DNA of 64,000 nt, taken from the NCBI GenBank assembly GCA_017531305.1, contig JAFXLG010000044.1, positions 26,089 through 90,088 on the forward strand. Direction: 5' to 3'. This DNA comes from Alistipes sp. (GTDB taxonomy: Bacteria > Bacteroidota > Bacteroidia > Bacteroidales > Rikenellaceae). Of this stretch, positions 50,807 to 59,860 are shown piece by piece. A program made the position numbers and the translations under genes. Under the pieces are notes generated by a model. The model was not told the origin of the DNA, made no database searches, and saw only the letters and a list, made by a program, of their open reading frames with translations. Each line of letters begins with the position of its first letter. The stretch's first letter is position 1.

Positions 50807-51856
50807 ATGATGAAAGTTAAAACAAAGGAGAATGCATCGTTGCTTATGGCAACTATGGCAACCGTAATCGTGGCTTTAGCGATGGCGTTGAGTGGAATTA
50901 CATGGTGGATCGTACTTGCTGTTGCAGTGGCGGTTTTTGTTATTATGTCACTCTTCTCGCTCTACATGATGACGGCATATGTAGCCTACAAACTTAAGCC
51001 AATCTATTCGATGGTGCTCTCTCGTAAGGTTCATACTACCGAGATCGTGGATGAGATCCGTGAGAAACATGTGGAGAATATCTCAGAAGAGCTTACCGCA
51101 TGGGCTGATGATAACGACAAGGAGATCAACCGCCTAAAGCAGACTGAAGCTTTCCGTAAGCAGTATTTGGGCAATGTGGCCCATGAGTTGAAGACTCCTA
51201 TTTTCAACATTCAGGGTTATATCTCCACTCTTTTGGATGGTGGCTTGGAGGATGATCTGATCAACCGTAAATATCTTGAGCGCGCAGAGAAGAGTATCGA
51301 TCGCCTGATCAATATCGTCAACGATCTGGATACAATCTCGAAGCTGGAGAATAGCATGAACCGCATGAAGAAGGAGCAGTTCGATATCGCAGCTTTGGCT
51401 AAGGAGATTGTAGATCAGTTGGAGATGGAGGCTGCTAAGCGCAATATCAAGATATCGATCAAGGGAGCAGAATCATTGCCTTCACCATTCTGGGTGACTG
51501 CCGATAAGCACTTTATCGGTCAGGTATTGGTGAATCTGATTATCAACTCGCTCAAGTATGGTAAGGAGGGTGGTACAACTCGTATTCGTTTCCGCGATAT
51601 GTTGGATAAAGTGTTGGTTGAGGTTGAGGATACTGGTGTAGGTATCAGCAAAGATGATCTTCCACGTATCTTCGAACGTTTCTACCGTGTCGATAAGGGT
51701 AGAAGTCGCGAGCAGGGCGGTACAGGTCTTGGCTTGGCTATCGTTAAGCATATCATAGAGGGTCACGGTGAGCGTATCTCGGTAAGAAGTGAGTTAGGCG
51801 TTGGTACTACATTTGCCTTCCCATTGCAGAAGTCATCTAATCCTCAGGCTCAGTAA
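50807..51856 (+). CDS. Sensor histidine kinase
   Basis: 349 residues. Two adjacent hydrophobic helices (MATVIVALAMALSGITWWIVLAVAVAVFVIM region and SLFSLYMMTAYVA) with almost no periplasmic loop, then the dimerisation domain YLGNVAHELKTPIFNIQG (phospho-acceptor His) and the ATPase domain with LVNLIINSLKYG (N box), VEDTGVGISKDD (G1) and GGTGLGLAIVKHIIEGHG (G2). It is PhoR-like in its catalytic half. No response regulator is adjacent, so it is an orphan in this window. The lack of a sensor domain suggests it reads a membrane or partner-protein signal. Confidence 0.92.
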   Translation: MMKVKTKENASLLMATMATVIVALAMALSGITWWIVLAVAVAVFVIMSLFSLYMMTAYVAYKLKPIYSMVLSRKVHTTEIVDEIREKHVENISEELTAWADDNDKEINRLKQTEAFRKQYLGNVAHELKTPIFNIQGYISTLLDGGLEDDLINRKYLERAEKSIDRLINIVNDLDTISKLENSMNRMKKEQFDIAALAKEIVDQLEMEAAKRNIKISIKGAESLPSPFWVTADKHFIGQVLVNLIINSLKYGKEGGTTRIRFRDMLDKVLVEVEDTGVGISKDDLPRIFERFYRVDKGRSREQGGTGLGLAIVKHIIEGHGERISVRSELGVGTTFAFPLQKSSNPQAQ

Positions 51857-51886
51857 TCGATTGTAGGGGATCTATTCGTTTGAGAG

Positions 51887-52771
51887 ATGTTGCAGGATTT
51901 GTTGTATATAGTTTGGGATTTTGACCCCGTTTTGCTCAAGTTAGGTGGTTTTGAATTGCGCTACTATGGCTTGATGTGGGCATTGGCAATTTTGCTGGGT
52001 GAACGTCTGATTTGGGCTTTTGCTAAGCGAGAGGGCTTTAGTCAGGATATTGTGGAGACAGGCTTTATCTGGATTGTCTTGGGTGCTATCTTGGGTTCGC
52101 GTATCGGTCATTGCTTGTTTTACGAATTTTCGTACTATATCACAAAACCTTGGGCTATATTGACCGAGATCCGCAATGGCGGAATGGCGAGTCATGGAGC
52201 TGCCATTGGTATGTTAATCGGTATGTGGATTACAGCCCGTAAACATAATATGGCTTATGTTTGGTGGCTGGATCGTATTATGATTCCTGTTTCTATCGGT
52301 GGTGCTGCGGTTAGATTGGGTAATCTTCTCAATTCGGAGATTATTGGTAATGTGACCGATGTGCCTTGGGCATTCCAATTTGTTAAGCTCTACCCTGGTG
52401 TGGCGTTGGAGAATATGCCAGCTCATCATCCAGCACAGTTGTACGAGGCGATTTGTTATATGATAACGTTCTGCGTGCTGATGTGGATGTATTATGGTAG
52501 AGACGAGGGTCGCCGCCATGCTGGATTGATGTTTGGCGTGGGTTTGATCGGTATATTCTTTACTCGTTTCTTGTTGGAACTCTTGAAATTAGATCAGGAG
52601 AGTTTCGAGGCTGGAATGTTGCTCAATATGGGGCAGTTGCTCAGCATCCCGTTTGTCATTGCTGCGGGAGTGATGATCTGGGGCGCATTGAAAAATAAAT
52701 TTCCAGTAGCTGTGCCACCATCAGTTACGAAGGTTCAAAGCACAGCTCAGCGAAAAAATCGTAAAAAATAG
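51887..52771 (+). CDS. lgt: Prolipoprotein diacylglyceryl transferase
   Basis: 294 residues, about seven transmembrane helices. It transfers diacylglycerol to the lipobox cysteine of prolipoproteins. The family signatures LRYYGLMWALAIL, GSRIGHCLFYE, RNGGMASHGAAIGM and the Lgt motif GNLLNSEIIGNVTDVPW are present, together with HPAQLYEAICY. It is used by the many lipoproteins of this organism, including the RND adaptor and the MBL protein in this window. Confidence 0.95.
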   Translation: MLQDLLYIVWDFDPVLLKLGGFELRYYGLMWALAILLGERLIWAFAKREGFSQDIVETGFIWIVLGAILGSRIGHCLFYEFSYYITKPWAILTEIRNGGMASHGAAIGMLIGMWITARKHNMAYVWWLDRIMIPVSIGGAAVRLGNLLNSEIIGNVTDVPWAFQFVKLYPGVALENMPAHHPAQLYEAICYMITFCVLMWMYYGRDEGRRHAGLMFGVGLIGIFFTRFLLELLKLDQESFEAGMLLNMGQLLSIPFVIAAGVMIWGALKNKFPVAVPPSVTKVQSTAQRKNRKK

Positions 52772-52779
52772 TCTGGATT

Positions 52780-53646
52780 ATGGTAGGAGAGGTAAATAAG
52801 ATCATATATAATATGCTCGTTAGCGGCAAGGGCGTATTTTTGCCTTCTGTCGGTACGCTTTATATCGAGCGTAGGGGTGCGCGTAAAATCTCAGAAACAC
52901 GATTAGTCAGTCCTCATAATGTAATCAGCTACTCGTCTCAAGAGCAAGCTCCTTCGTTGGTTAGCGAGATTGTGTCGATAGCGGGATGTGAGCAGGCTCA
53001 GGCGCAGGATATATATGATCGTTGGTTGTCTAAGACTTTGGTCGAAGGGCGGTTGACAATCGAAGGAGTGGGAGTATTGGTCGGTAAGGCTTTTACCGTT
53101 GATCCAGCGTTGGGTAAGGCTATTAATCCTCAGGGAATAAAGACGTTGGTCGTTCGCAGAAAAAAGAGCGGAGCATGGATATATGTGGTGTGTGCCATCA
53201 GTATTGCTCTTGCGTTGGGTTTCTTCGCTTATATCATGTGGGGCGATAAGGCGAGTCTATCGGCAGATGAAAAACCTCTTGTGACAGAGCAAACGGAGGT
53301 AATTCCAGCTATGGAAATCGTACCTGCGGATTCTATCGCGAAGTCAGAAGTTGCGGTGGAGCAACCTGCCGTAGAACCAAAAGAGCAGCCAGCTGAGGCT
53401 GTCGTAGCCGTTGCGAAAGATTATGCCTACTATGTGGTGATGGGTATCTTCTCTACCGAGGAGAATGCCAATCGTGCCGTAGAGCAGGTCGAGAAGAAGA
53501 TCGAGGATCCTCAGTGCAAAATTTTGCCCTTCAAGAATAAATTTATGGTAACCATCTATGGTAGCGATACGGTAGGGGATTGTAATGCCTATGCCAAATC
53601 ATATCATGATATCTACCCCGATCTGTGGGTTTATGCCCGTAAGTAA
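52780..53646 (+). CDS. HU-CCDC81-like and SPOR domain membrane protein
   Basis: 288 residues. The N-terminus (VNKIIYNMLVSGKGVFLPSVGTLYIERRGA) resembles the HU-CCDC81 DNA-binding-like fold found in Bacteroidetes. A single transmembrane helix follows at about residues 130-155 (GAWIYVVCAISIALALGFFAYIMW), then a Glu/Pro/Val-rich linker, and a C-terminal SPOR domain (YAYYVVMGIFSTEENANRAVEQ...NKFMVTIYG) that would bind denuded peptidoglycan at the septum. It probably links the cytoplasm or nucleoid to the division site. It overlaps the next gene by one base. Confidence 0.88.
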   Translation: MVGEVNKIIYNMLVSGKGVFLPSVGTLYIERRGARKISETRLVSPHNVISYSSQEQAPSLVSEIVSIAGCEQAQAQDIYDRWLSKTLVEGRLTIEGVGVLVGKAFTVDPALGKAINPQGIKTLVVRRKKSGAWIYVVCAISIALALGFFAYIMWGDKASLSADEKPLVTEQTEVIPAMEIVPADSIAKSEVAVEQPAVEPKEQPAEAVVAVAKDYAYYVVMGIFSTEENANRAVEQVEKKIEDPQCKILPFKNKFMVTIYGSDTVGDCNAYAKSYHDIYPDLWVYARK

Positions 53647-54125
53647 TGAGGTTTGCAGAGAAGATAGGGGCATTTATAGACCTATTTTATATTAAGCCAT
53701 TCTCGGCATTTGTATCAAGCACCATATTCCGCTATGCTGCGTGCGGTGGCATGAATATGGTGTTGGATCTGGTGTGGTATTTTCTCATATACCACTATGT
53801 GGTGGCTGAGCGATTCTTCGATTTGGGATTCGTGGTGGTTTCGCCACATATCGCATCATTGTGTGTGGTATTTCCAATAACCTTTTTTACTGGTTTTTGG
53901 CTCAATCGTAATGTCGCGTTTCGTGCTACGGAGTTTGGACAAGGATGGCAACTTGTAAAATATACTCTTACGGTTGTGGGATCACTCGCAGTGAACTATA
54001 TCTGCATGAAACTCTTTGTCGAAGCGTGTGACATCTGGCCAACACCAGCAAAGGCGTTGACTACAGCGGTAAGTGTGGTGTATAGTTATTTGGCAGGGCG
54101 ATACTTTACCTTTAAGAAGAGTTAA
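53646..54125 (+). CDS. GtrA-like multi-pass membrane protein
   Basis: 159 residues with four transmembrane helices in the GtrA pattern: IFRYAACGGMNMVLDLVWYFLIYHYVV, FVVVSPHIASLCVVFPITFFTGFWLNRNVAF, LVKYTLTVVGSLAVNYICMKL and a final segment ending VVYSYLAGRYFTFKKS. GtrA proteins are thought to move lipid-linked sugars across the membrane. The start overlaps the preceding stop (TAATG), indicating translational coupling. Confidence 0.9.
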   Translation: MRFAEKIGAFIDLFYIKPFSAFVSSTIFRYAACGGMNMVLDLVWYFLIYHYVVAERFFDLGFVVVSPHIASLCVVFPITFFTGFWLNRNVAFRATEFGQGWQLVKYTLTVVGSLAVNYICMKLFVEACDIWPTPAKALTTAVSVVYSYLAGRYFTFKKS

Positions 54126-54132
54126 TCTGTTG

Positions 54133-56172
54133 CTATTTATTCTCCTCTTTGAGTTTCTGCAATTCGTACATGCGATCTCTGTAACGTGCCGCCGCCAAGA
54201 AATCCAATGACTTGGCTGCACGCTCCATATCCTCCTTTGCCTTCTGGATCAAGGCATCTATATTCTTTGATTCGTATTCCCTCTTAGCATTGTACTCCGT
54301 CTCTACATCGGCGGCTGTCATATAGTGGTTCTCCATGATCGGATACGCCGTCATATCCTCTGGTCGCTCTGTGTGACTCAGCAGGAGGCTTTGTCCCGTG
54401 CCACTCTTTTGTGCTTGGCGAGGCAAAATGCCATGCTCCATGTTGTATCGGACTTGCTTTTCGCGGCGGCGGTTACTCTGCTCAATGGCGGCAACCATCG
54501 AGTCGGTACAATGGTCGGCATAGAGTATCACATGACCGTTGGAGTGACGCGCAGCACGTCCAGCGATCTGAGTGATCGAACGTACGTTACGCAAGAATCC
54601 CTCTTTATCGGCATCGAGTATTGCCACAAGTCCCACCTCAGGCAGATCCAAACCCTCGCGCAATAGGTTTACACCGATCAAGACATCAAACATATCGGCT
54701 CTCAGATCCTCCAAAATTTGGACTCGCTCCAGAGTGTCAACATCGGAGTGAATATATCGGTTGCGTATGCCTACACGGTCAAAATATTTCGACAACTCCT
54801 CAGCCATGCGTTTGGTAATGGTTGTGATCAGGATCTTATCTTCGACCTTGACGCGCTTTTCGATCTCTTCTATAAGGTCGTCTATCTGGTTGAGTGTTAC
54901 TCTCACCTCCAATGGTGGATCGACCAAACCTGTCGGACGTATGAGCTGCTCTGCAATGACTCCCTCGCTCTTGGTGAATTCGTAATCGGCAGGTGTTGCG
55001 CTGACGTAGATTGATGTACCCATCAGACTCTCAAACTCCTCAAAACGTAGCGGGCGGTTGTCTTTGGCGGCAGGCAATCGGAATCCATACTCCACGAGGT
55101 TGACCTTACGCGCTCTGTCGCCTCCAAACATGGCGTGTACCTGAGGGATTGTCACATGACTCTCGTCTATTACCATCAGATAATCCTCAGGGAAGTAGTC
55201 CAACAAGCAGAATGGGCGTGTGCCTTCAGCTCTGCCATCGAAATAGCGTGAATAGTTCTCAATTCCGGGGCAATAGCCCAGCTCCTTGATCATCTCCAGA
55301 TCGTACTCCACCCTCTGTTTGATTCTCTGCGCCTCCATTGTGCGCCCCTCCTTCTCGAATTCGGCAATGCGTTTGCCGAGGTCGAGATATATCTGTTGTA
55401 TGGCGATGTTTATACGCTCTTTTGTGGTCACAAACATATTGGCAGGGAATATCGTAACCCCATCCAATAACTCAAGCCGTTGTCCGCTTGCGGCATCAAT
55501 TCTCTGTATTGATTCTATCTCGTTGTCGAAGAAGGTAACTCGATAGGTGTTGTCGCCAAAGGCGGTCATGATATCTATCGTATCGCCCTTTACTCTGAAT
55601 GTCGCGGGCTCCAACGCAAGCTCCGTACGAGTATAAAGTGCCTCAACAAGGCGATATAGGAAATGCTTGTAGCTGACAATATCTCCTACTCTAATCTTGA
55701 TTGATGTGGCGTGGAAGTCGGCGGGATTACCGATACCATAAAGACACGACACGCTTGAAACCACAATCACATCTCTTCTGCCCGAAAGTAATGAAGCCGT
55801 AGTGCTTAGACGCATCTTTTCGATCTCATCGTTTATGGCGAGATCCTTCTCGATGTAGGTGTCGGTTGTGGGCAGATATGCCTCTGGCTGATAGTAGTCG
55901 TAGTACGAAACGAAATACTCAACAGCATTATCGGGGAAGAAATTCTTGAACTCGCCATATAGCTGCGCCGCAAGCGTTTTGTTGTGGCTCAGGACTATTG
56001 TCGGGCGATTCAGGTGTTGGATTACATTGGCTATGGTAAATGTCTTGCCCGATCCCGTCACTCCCAATAGGGTATTGTGGCGCGATCCACTCTCAATTGA
56101 GTTAATCAGTTGGGCGATAGCTTCGGGCTGATCCCCCGTAGGTGCATATTCCGATACGAGTTTGAAATCCAT
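54133..56172 (-). CDS. uvrB: Excinuclease ABC subunit B
   Basis: 679 residues from the ATG at 56172 (MDFKLVSEYAPTGDQPEAI, the canonical N-terminus). Damage-verification helicase of nucleotide excision repair. Walker A GVTGSGKTFTIANVI, the beta-hairpin YFVSYYDYYQPEAYLP, Walker B VIDESHVTIPQ, helicase motifs LREGLDLPEVGLVAILDADKEGF and QIAGRAARH, and the C-terminal UVR motif KSLDFLAAARYRDRMYEL are visible. The frame continues to 56220, but a -7 box at 56184-56177 lies in that part, so the mRNA may be leaderless. Confidence 0.97.
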   Translation of the reverse strand: MDFKLVSEYAPTGDQPEAIAQLINSIESGSRHNTLLGVTGSGKTFTIANVIQHLNRPTIVLSHNKTLAAQLYGEFKNFFPDNAVEYFVSYYDYYQPEAYLPTTDTYIEKDLAINDEIEKMRLSTTASLLSGRRDVIVVSSVSCLYGIGNPADFHATSIKIRVGDIVSYKHFLYRLVEALYTRTELALEPATFRVKGDTIDIMTAFGDNTYRVTFFDNEIESIQRIDAASGQRLELLDGVTIFPANMFVTTKERINIAIQQIYLDLGKRIAEFEKEGRTMEAQRIKQRVEYDLEMIKELGYCPGIENYSRYFDGRAEGTRPFCLLDYFPEDYLMVIDESHVTIPQVHAMFGGDRARKVNLVEYGFRLPAAKDNRPLRFEEFESLMGTSIYVSATPADYEFTKSEGVIAEQLIRPTGLVDPPLEVRVTLNQIDDLIEEIEKRVKVEDKILITTITKRMAEELSKYFDRVGIRNRYIHSDVDTLERVQILEDLRADMFDVLIGVNLLREGLDLPEVGLVAILDADKEGFLRNVRSITQIAGRAARHSNGHVILYADHCTDSMVAAIEQSNRRREKQVRYNMEHGILPRQAQKSGTGQSLLLSHTERPEDMTAYPIMENHYMTAADVETEYNAKREYESKNIDALIQKAKEDMERAAKSLDFLAAARYRDRMYELQKLKEENK

Positions 56173-56176
56173 ATTG

Positions 56177-56184
56177 CAAATGTA
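56177..56184 (-). promoter_or_regulatory. Promoter -7 box of uvrB
   Basis: TACATTTG on the minus strand, only 4 bp before the ATG at 56172, so transcription would begin at about the start codon. No LexA-type operator was recognised. Confidence 0.55.
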
Positions 56185-56302
56185 GTAATAATTTTCTGCA
56201 CTACGCATAATTTTTGCCATAAGCTCATGATTTTTGGGAATGATAGCGAGGTGAGGAAATTTATATCATCCGCAGATGGTGGTTTTTGATTATAATTTTT
56301 AT

Positions 56303-56310
56303 TAACTTTG
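56303..56310 (+). promoter_or_regulatory. Promoter -7 box of dnaG
   Basis: TAACTTTG, 26 bp before the ATG at 56337. Confidence 0.68.
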
Positions 56311-56336
56311 CATGCTTAATATGCACTTACTGAAAA

Positions 56337-58319
56337 ATGATTGATAGAGCCACGATAGATAGGATTTATGCAGCAGCTGATATTGTAGAGATTATCAGCG
56401 ATTATGTCGCGCTCAAAAAGAAGGGCGTGAACTATCAGGCGTGCTGTCCTTTCCATAACGAAAAGACTCCATCATTTGTGGTATCTCCTTCTAAGGGTGT
56501 ATATAAATGTTTCGGTTGCGGCAAGGGCGGTAATGCTGTCACATTTGTCATGGAGCATGAGGGCGTGAGCTATCCAGAGGCTCTGAAGATTGTGGCTAAA
56601 CGCTATGGTATCGAGATCGAGGAGCGCGAGCAGACTCCAGAGGATATTCAGCGCAATAACGACCGCGAGAGTATGTTTGCCCTCAATGGGTGGGCAGCCG
56701 AATACTTTGCCAAGTACCTTACAGGATCAACCGAAGGCAGAAGCGTGGGTCTGAGTTATTTCGCTCAGAAGCGCGGGTTTACCGATGCTACGATTCGCAA
56801 GTTTGGTTTGGGTTTTTGTTCGGCGGATGGCGATGCGATGAGCATGGCGGCTCTGTCGGCAGGCTATAAAGAGGAGTTTCTGCTCTCTACGGGACTCGCT
56901 TTCAAGCGTGAGAGTGACGGACGTTTGAGGGATCGTTTCCGCGATAGGGTGATATTCCCTGTTCATAATATCTCAGGTCGAGTAGTGGCATTCGGTGGTC
57001 GTACGTTGCGTACCGATAAGAGTGTTGCCAAGTATCAGAATTCGCCCGAGAGCGAAATCTACAGCAAAAAACGCGAGTTGTATGGACTCTTCTTTGCTAA
57101 GAAGGCAATCCAGCAGCAAAACTACGCCATCATGGTCGAGGGTTACACCGATGTAATCTCGATGCATCAGGCGGGTGTGGAGAATGTCGTCTCCTCTTCG
57201 GGAACTTCTCTGACCATAGAGCAGATTCAGCTTTTGCGCCGATTTACTCGCAACATTACGGTGATATATGATGGCGATTCGGCAGGTATCAATGCCTCGC
57301 TCCGAGGTATAGATATGATCCTTAAGGAGGGTTTGAACGTCAGAATCGTGTTGCTGCCGCCAGAGCATGATCCCGATTCATTTGCCCGTGCGCATACTGC
57401 CACTCAGGTGCAAGAGTATATCTTGGAGCATGAGGAGGATTTCCTCTCGTTCAAGGCGAAGTTGATGCTCAAGCAGGCGGGTAGAGATCCGATCAAACGC
57501 TCGGAGGTGATCAATGATATGGTGCGTTCTATTGTGCAGGTGGGTGATTCTATCCAGCGTTCGGTCTATATCAAGGAGTGCGCTCGAATAATGGATGTCG
57601 ATGAGAATGTCCTCATCGCAGAGGTGGCTCGTAAGCGTGCTGTGCAGTCGGGAGATCGTGAGACCGAGGAGTTTGTCCGCCGTCAGCAGTCGCAGATGCG
57701 TCAGCAGCAGTCGCAGCAGGGCTCAGCGGAACCAGACCTCACCAAGCCATCGAGTGGAGGTAGCAGTTTGGATGCTCTGGAGAAGGAGCTTATGACCTAT
57801 CTGCTCAAGTCGGGGCACATGAACTATCAGCTTGTAGAGAGTAAGCAGGTGGTAGATGTCAATATCGCTCAGGAAATATTTCAAAATTTGGAGATAGACG
57901 GCATCGAATTGAGCGATCCCGTACTCAGAGAGATGTTTAATACCTATAAGGAGCATTGGAAAGAGCTGGGTGTAGGGGTGAAGGTGCCAGAGCAATATTT
58001 TGTCAATCATCCCGATCCTGAAGTGTGCAACCGAGCCATAGATTTGCTTACCGAGGGTGAGAATTATGAGCCGAGCAAGCTCTGGAAGCAGAAGGATATC
58101 CATGTCGAGAGTGAAGATGAGATCTTGGCGGCGGGTGTGCCAAAGTCCATCATGCTCTATCGTTCTAAGGTGCTGGACAAGATGTTTGTGGAGCAACTCG
58201 AACGTATGGGACGAGAGGATATCAGCGAAGAGGAGGAGCAGGAGTGTCTGATGATCCTCGACAAATTGAATAAAGCTCGATTGGCAATAGCAAAGCGCAG
58301 CGAAAGACTGATACTTTAA
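56337..58319 (+). CDS. dnaG: DNA primase
   Basis: 660 residues. It makes RNA primers for replication. Zinc-binding domain CPFHNEKTPSFVVSPSKGVYKCFGCGKGG at about residues 38-68 (CHCC ligands), RNA polymerase domain with the GGR motif (VVAFGGRTLRTD), TOPRIM domain with MVEGYTDVISMHQAG and IYDGDSAGINASLRG, and a C-terminal helicase-interaction region following a Gln/Ser-rich linker near residues 443-475. rpoD and rpsU are not beside it, unlike in Proteobacteria. Confidence 0.97.
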   Translation: MIDRATIDRIYAAADIVEIISDYVALKKKGVNYQACCPFHNEKTPSFVVSPSKGVYKCFGCGKGGNAVTFVMEHEGVSYPEALKIVAKRYGIEIEEREQTPEDIQRNNDRESMFALNGWAAEYFAKYLTGSTEGRSVGLSYFAQKRGFTDATIRKFGLGFCSADGDAMSMAALSAGYKEEFLLSTGLAFKRESDGRLRDRFRDRVIFPVHNISGRVVAFGGRTLRTDKSVAKYQNSPESEIYSKKRELYGLFFAKKAIQQQNYAIMVEGYTDVISMHQAGVENVVSSSGTSLTIEQIQLLRRFTRNITVIYDGDSAGINASLRGIDMILKEGLNVRIVLLPPEHDPDSFARAHTATQVQEYILEHEEDFLSFKAKLMLKQAGRDPIKRSEVINDMVRSIVQVGDSIQRSVYIKECARIMDVDENVLIAEVARKRAVQSGDRETEEFVRRQQSQMRQQQSQQGSAEPDLTKPSSGGSSLDALEKELMTYLLKSGHMNYQLVESKQVVDVNIAQEIFQNLEIDGIELSDPVLREMFNTYKEHWKELGVGVKVPEQYFVNHPDPEVCNRAIDLLTEGENYEPSKLWKQKDIHVESEDEILAAGVPKSIMLYRSKVLDKMFVEQLERMGREDISEEEEQECLMILDKLNKARLAIAKRSERLIL

Positions 58320-58333
58320 TGCAAGGGCAAAAA

Positions 58334-58477
58334 AGGTGGAGTCGGATGAGTATGCGTATCGCTACGCACACAGTGTGCAAACAGAAAATAAACAGAAAGA
58401 TGTGTAAACATAATCAAAGATAAAAGAATTAGTTACCTTTATCCGACTCCACCTGCCTAAAGTGTGGCAAGAACAGT
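58334..58477. repeat. Long inverted repeat with internal hairpins between dnaG and smpB
   Basis: AGGTGGAGTCGGAT (58334-58347) is a perfect inverted copy of ATCCGACTCCACCT (58441-58454), enclosing 93 nt. Inside are TGCGTA/TACGCA and GCACA/TGTGC hairpins (58352-58378); after it TGTGGCA/TGCCACA forms another (58457-58477). A minus-strand -7 box TATCTTTG lies at 58422-58415, and on that strand the left arm is followed by TTTTTT, as in a terminator. A small minus-strand RNA of about 75 nt or a MITE-like remnant are both possible. Confidence 0.55.
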
Positions 58478-58522
58478 GCCACAAATGGTTCGTAGGATAA
58501 GATTTAGAGACAAAAAAGGATT

Positions 58523-58984
58523 ATGGCAGATTACAAAAATATAAATATTCGAAACAAGCGTGCTACCTTCGATTATGAGATCTTGGAGGAGTTTATCGCA
58601 GGTGTTGTACTTGTCGGGACAGAGATAAAATCTATTCGTGCGGGCAAGGCTTCACTTACCGACAGCTATTGCTATTTCCAAGATGGAGAACTCTGGATTA
58701 GAGGTGTAAATATCTCGGAGTATGATTGGGGAACGTGCAATAATCATGTGCCAAGACGCGATAGAAAACTCTTGTTGCAACGTAAGGAACTGAATAAACT
58801 GCAACGCCAATTGCAGGACAGAGGTTTAACCGTGGTGGGCTTGAGAATGTTCCTCAGCGAGAGAGGTTTTGCTAAGATCGTTATCGGTCTTGCTCGTGGT
58901 CGCAAGGCGTATGATAAGCGCGAGTATCTCAAAGAGAATGATGCCAAGCGCGAGATGGATAAGGCTATGAAGCGATTTAAATAG
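58523..58984 (+). CDS. smpB: SsrA (tmRNA)-binding protein
   Basis: 153 residues. It escorts tmRNA to stalled ribosomes. The OB-fold family core is intact: [74 protein letters not shown] and the C-terminal basic tail [24 protein letters not shown]. It leads a five-gene unit. The ssrA gene itself is not found beside it. Confidence 0.96.
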   Translation: MADYKNINIRNKRATFDYEILEEFIAGVVLVGTEIKSIRAGKASLTDSYCYFQDGELWIRGVNISEYDWGTCNNHVPRRDRKLLLQRKELNKLQRQLQDRGLTVVGLRMFLSERGFAKIVIGLARGRKAYDKREYLKENDAKREMDKAMKRFK

Positions 58985-59005
58985 ATAATTAGTAAAAGTT
59001 TAAAG

Positions 59006-59857
59006 ATGAAGAAGATATTAATAGCGTTGGTTGCCATTTTGGGAGTGGTTGCCTGTTCAAAGGAGAGTTTTGTTCTTTGGCAGTTGCCTTCGCAGGTAGA
59101 TACTATCGGTAATAGCTATGTGATTCGTACCGTAAACGGTAAAGTCATCGTTATGGATGGAGGATTTGAGGCAGAGAAGGATTATCTGCGCGGATTTATC
59201 GATGCTTTGGGAGGCAAGGTCGATGTTTGGATCATATCGCATCCTCACGATGATCATATTATGGCTCTTGTGGCTTTGTTGGATAATCCTAAAGGTTTGA
59301 AGATTGAGAAGATTTATCACTCTCGATTCTCTACCGATGCTTTGATCGATGGTGAGAGTGAGAGTACGGCTCAGATTACTCGTAAATTCTACTCTCAGTT
59401 GGATAAGGCAACAGATATTGTGGTGGTGGATTGTCACCCTGGTGATGAGTTTGAGATTGATGGAGTGAATTTTAAGATTCTTTCAGAACAGAATCCTGAA
59501 TTTGCTCAAAGGAATCCTTACAACAACTCAAGTATGGTTGTGAAGATGTGGGATAGAGAGAAGTCTTTTATCTTCCTCGGCGATTTGGGAGTGGAGGGTG
59601 GTCAGAAACTGCTCGATTCTCAGTATGCAGGGGATTTGGAGTGTGATTATTTGCAGATGGCTCATCATGGTCAGGCTGGATGCGATAAGAAATTCTATGA
59701 AACTGTGAAATTCCGTGCTTGTTTGTGGCCATCACCCACGTGGGTATATAATGCAGAGATGGGGCAATTGAGAACAGCCGAGGTGCGTGGTTGGATCAAG
59801 GAGTTGGGTATCACCGAACACTATGTCTCTAATGAGGGTTTGGTTCGTATCGAGTAG
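59006..59857 (+). CDS. MBL-fold metallohydrolase, lipoprotein
   Basis: 283 residues. Lipoprotein signal MKKILIALVAILGVVAC (lipobox VVAC). Metallo-beta-lactamase fold with the metal motif IISHPHDDHIMALVALL (HxHxDH), MDGG upstream, IFLGDLGVEGGQ (Asp) and MAHHGQAGCDK (His). It resembles ComEC-type MBL domains but is a free-standing exported protein. The substrate is unknown. It lies 21 bp after smpB and 3 bp before the HAD gene. Confidence 0.85.
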   Translation: MKKILIALVAILGVVACSKESFVLWQLPSQVDTIGNSYVIRTVNGKVIVMDGGFEAEKDYLRGFIDALGGKVDVWIISHPHDDHIMALVALLDNPKGLKIEKIYHSRFSTDALIDGESESTAQITRKFYSQLDKATDIVVVDCHPGDEFEIDGVNFKILSEQNPEFAQRNPYNNSSMVVKMWDREKSFIFLGDLGVEGGQKLLDSQYAGDLECDYLQMAHHGQAGCDKKFYETVKFRACLWPSPTWVYNAEMGQLRTAEVRGWIKELGITEHYVSNEGLVRIE

Positions 59858-59860
59858 TAA

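Noticed and set aside
58320-58522. A tmRNA gene next to smpB
   Set aside because: Only 200 bp are available and neither the tRNA-like ends nor a tag-coding frame is present.
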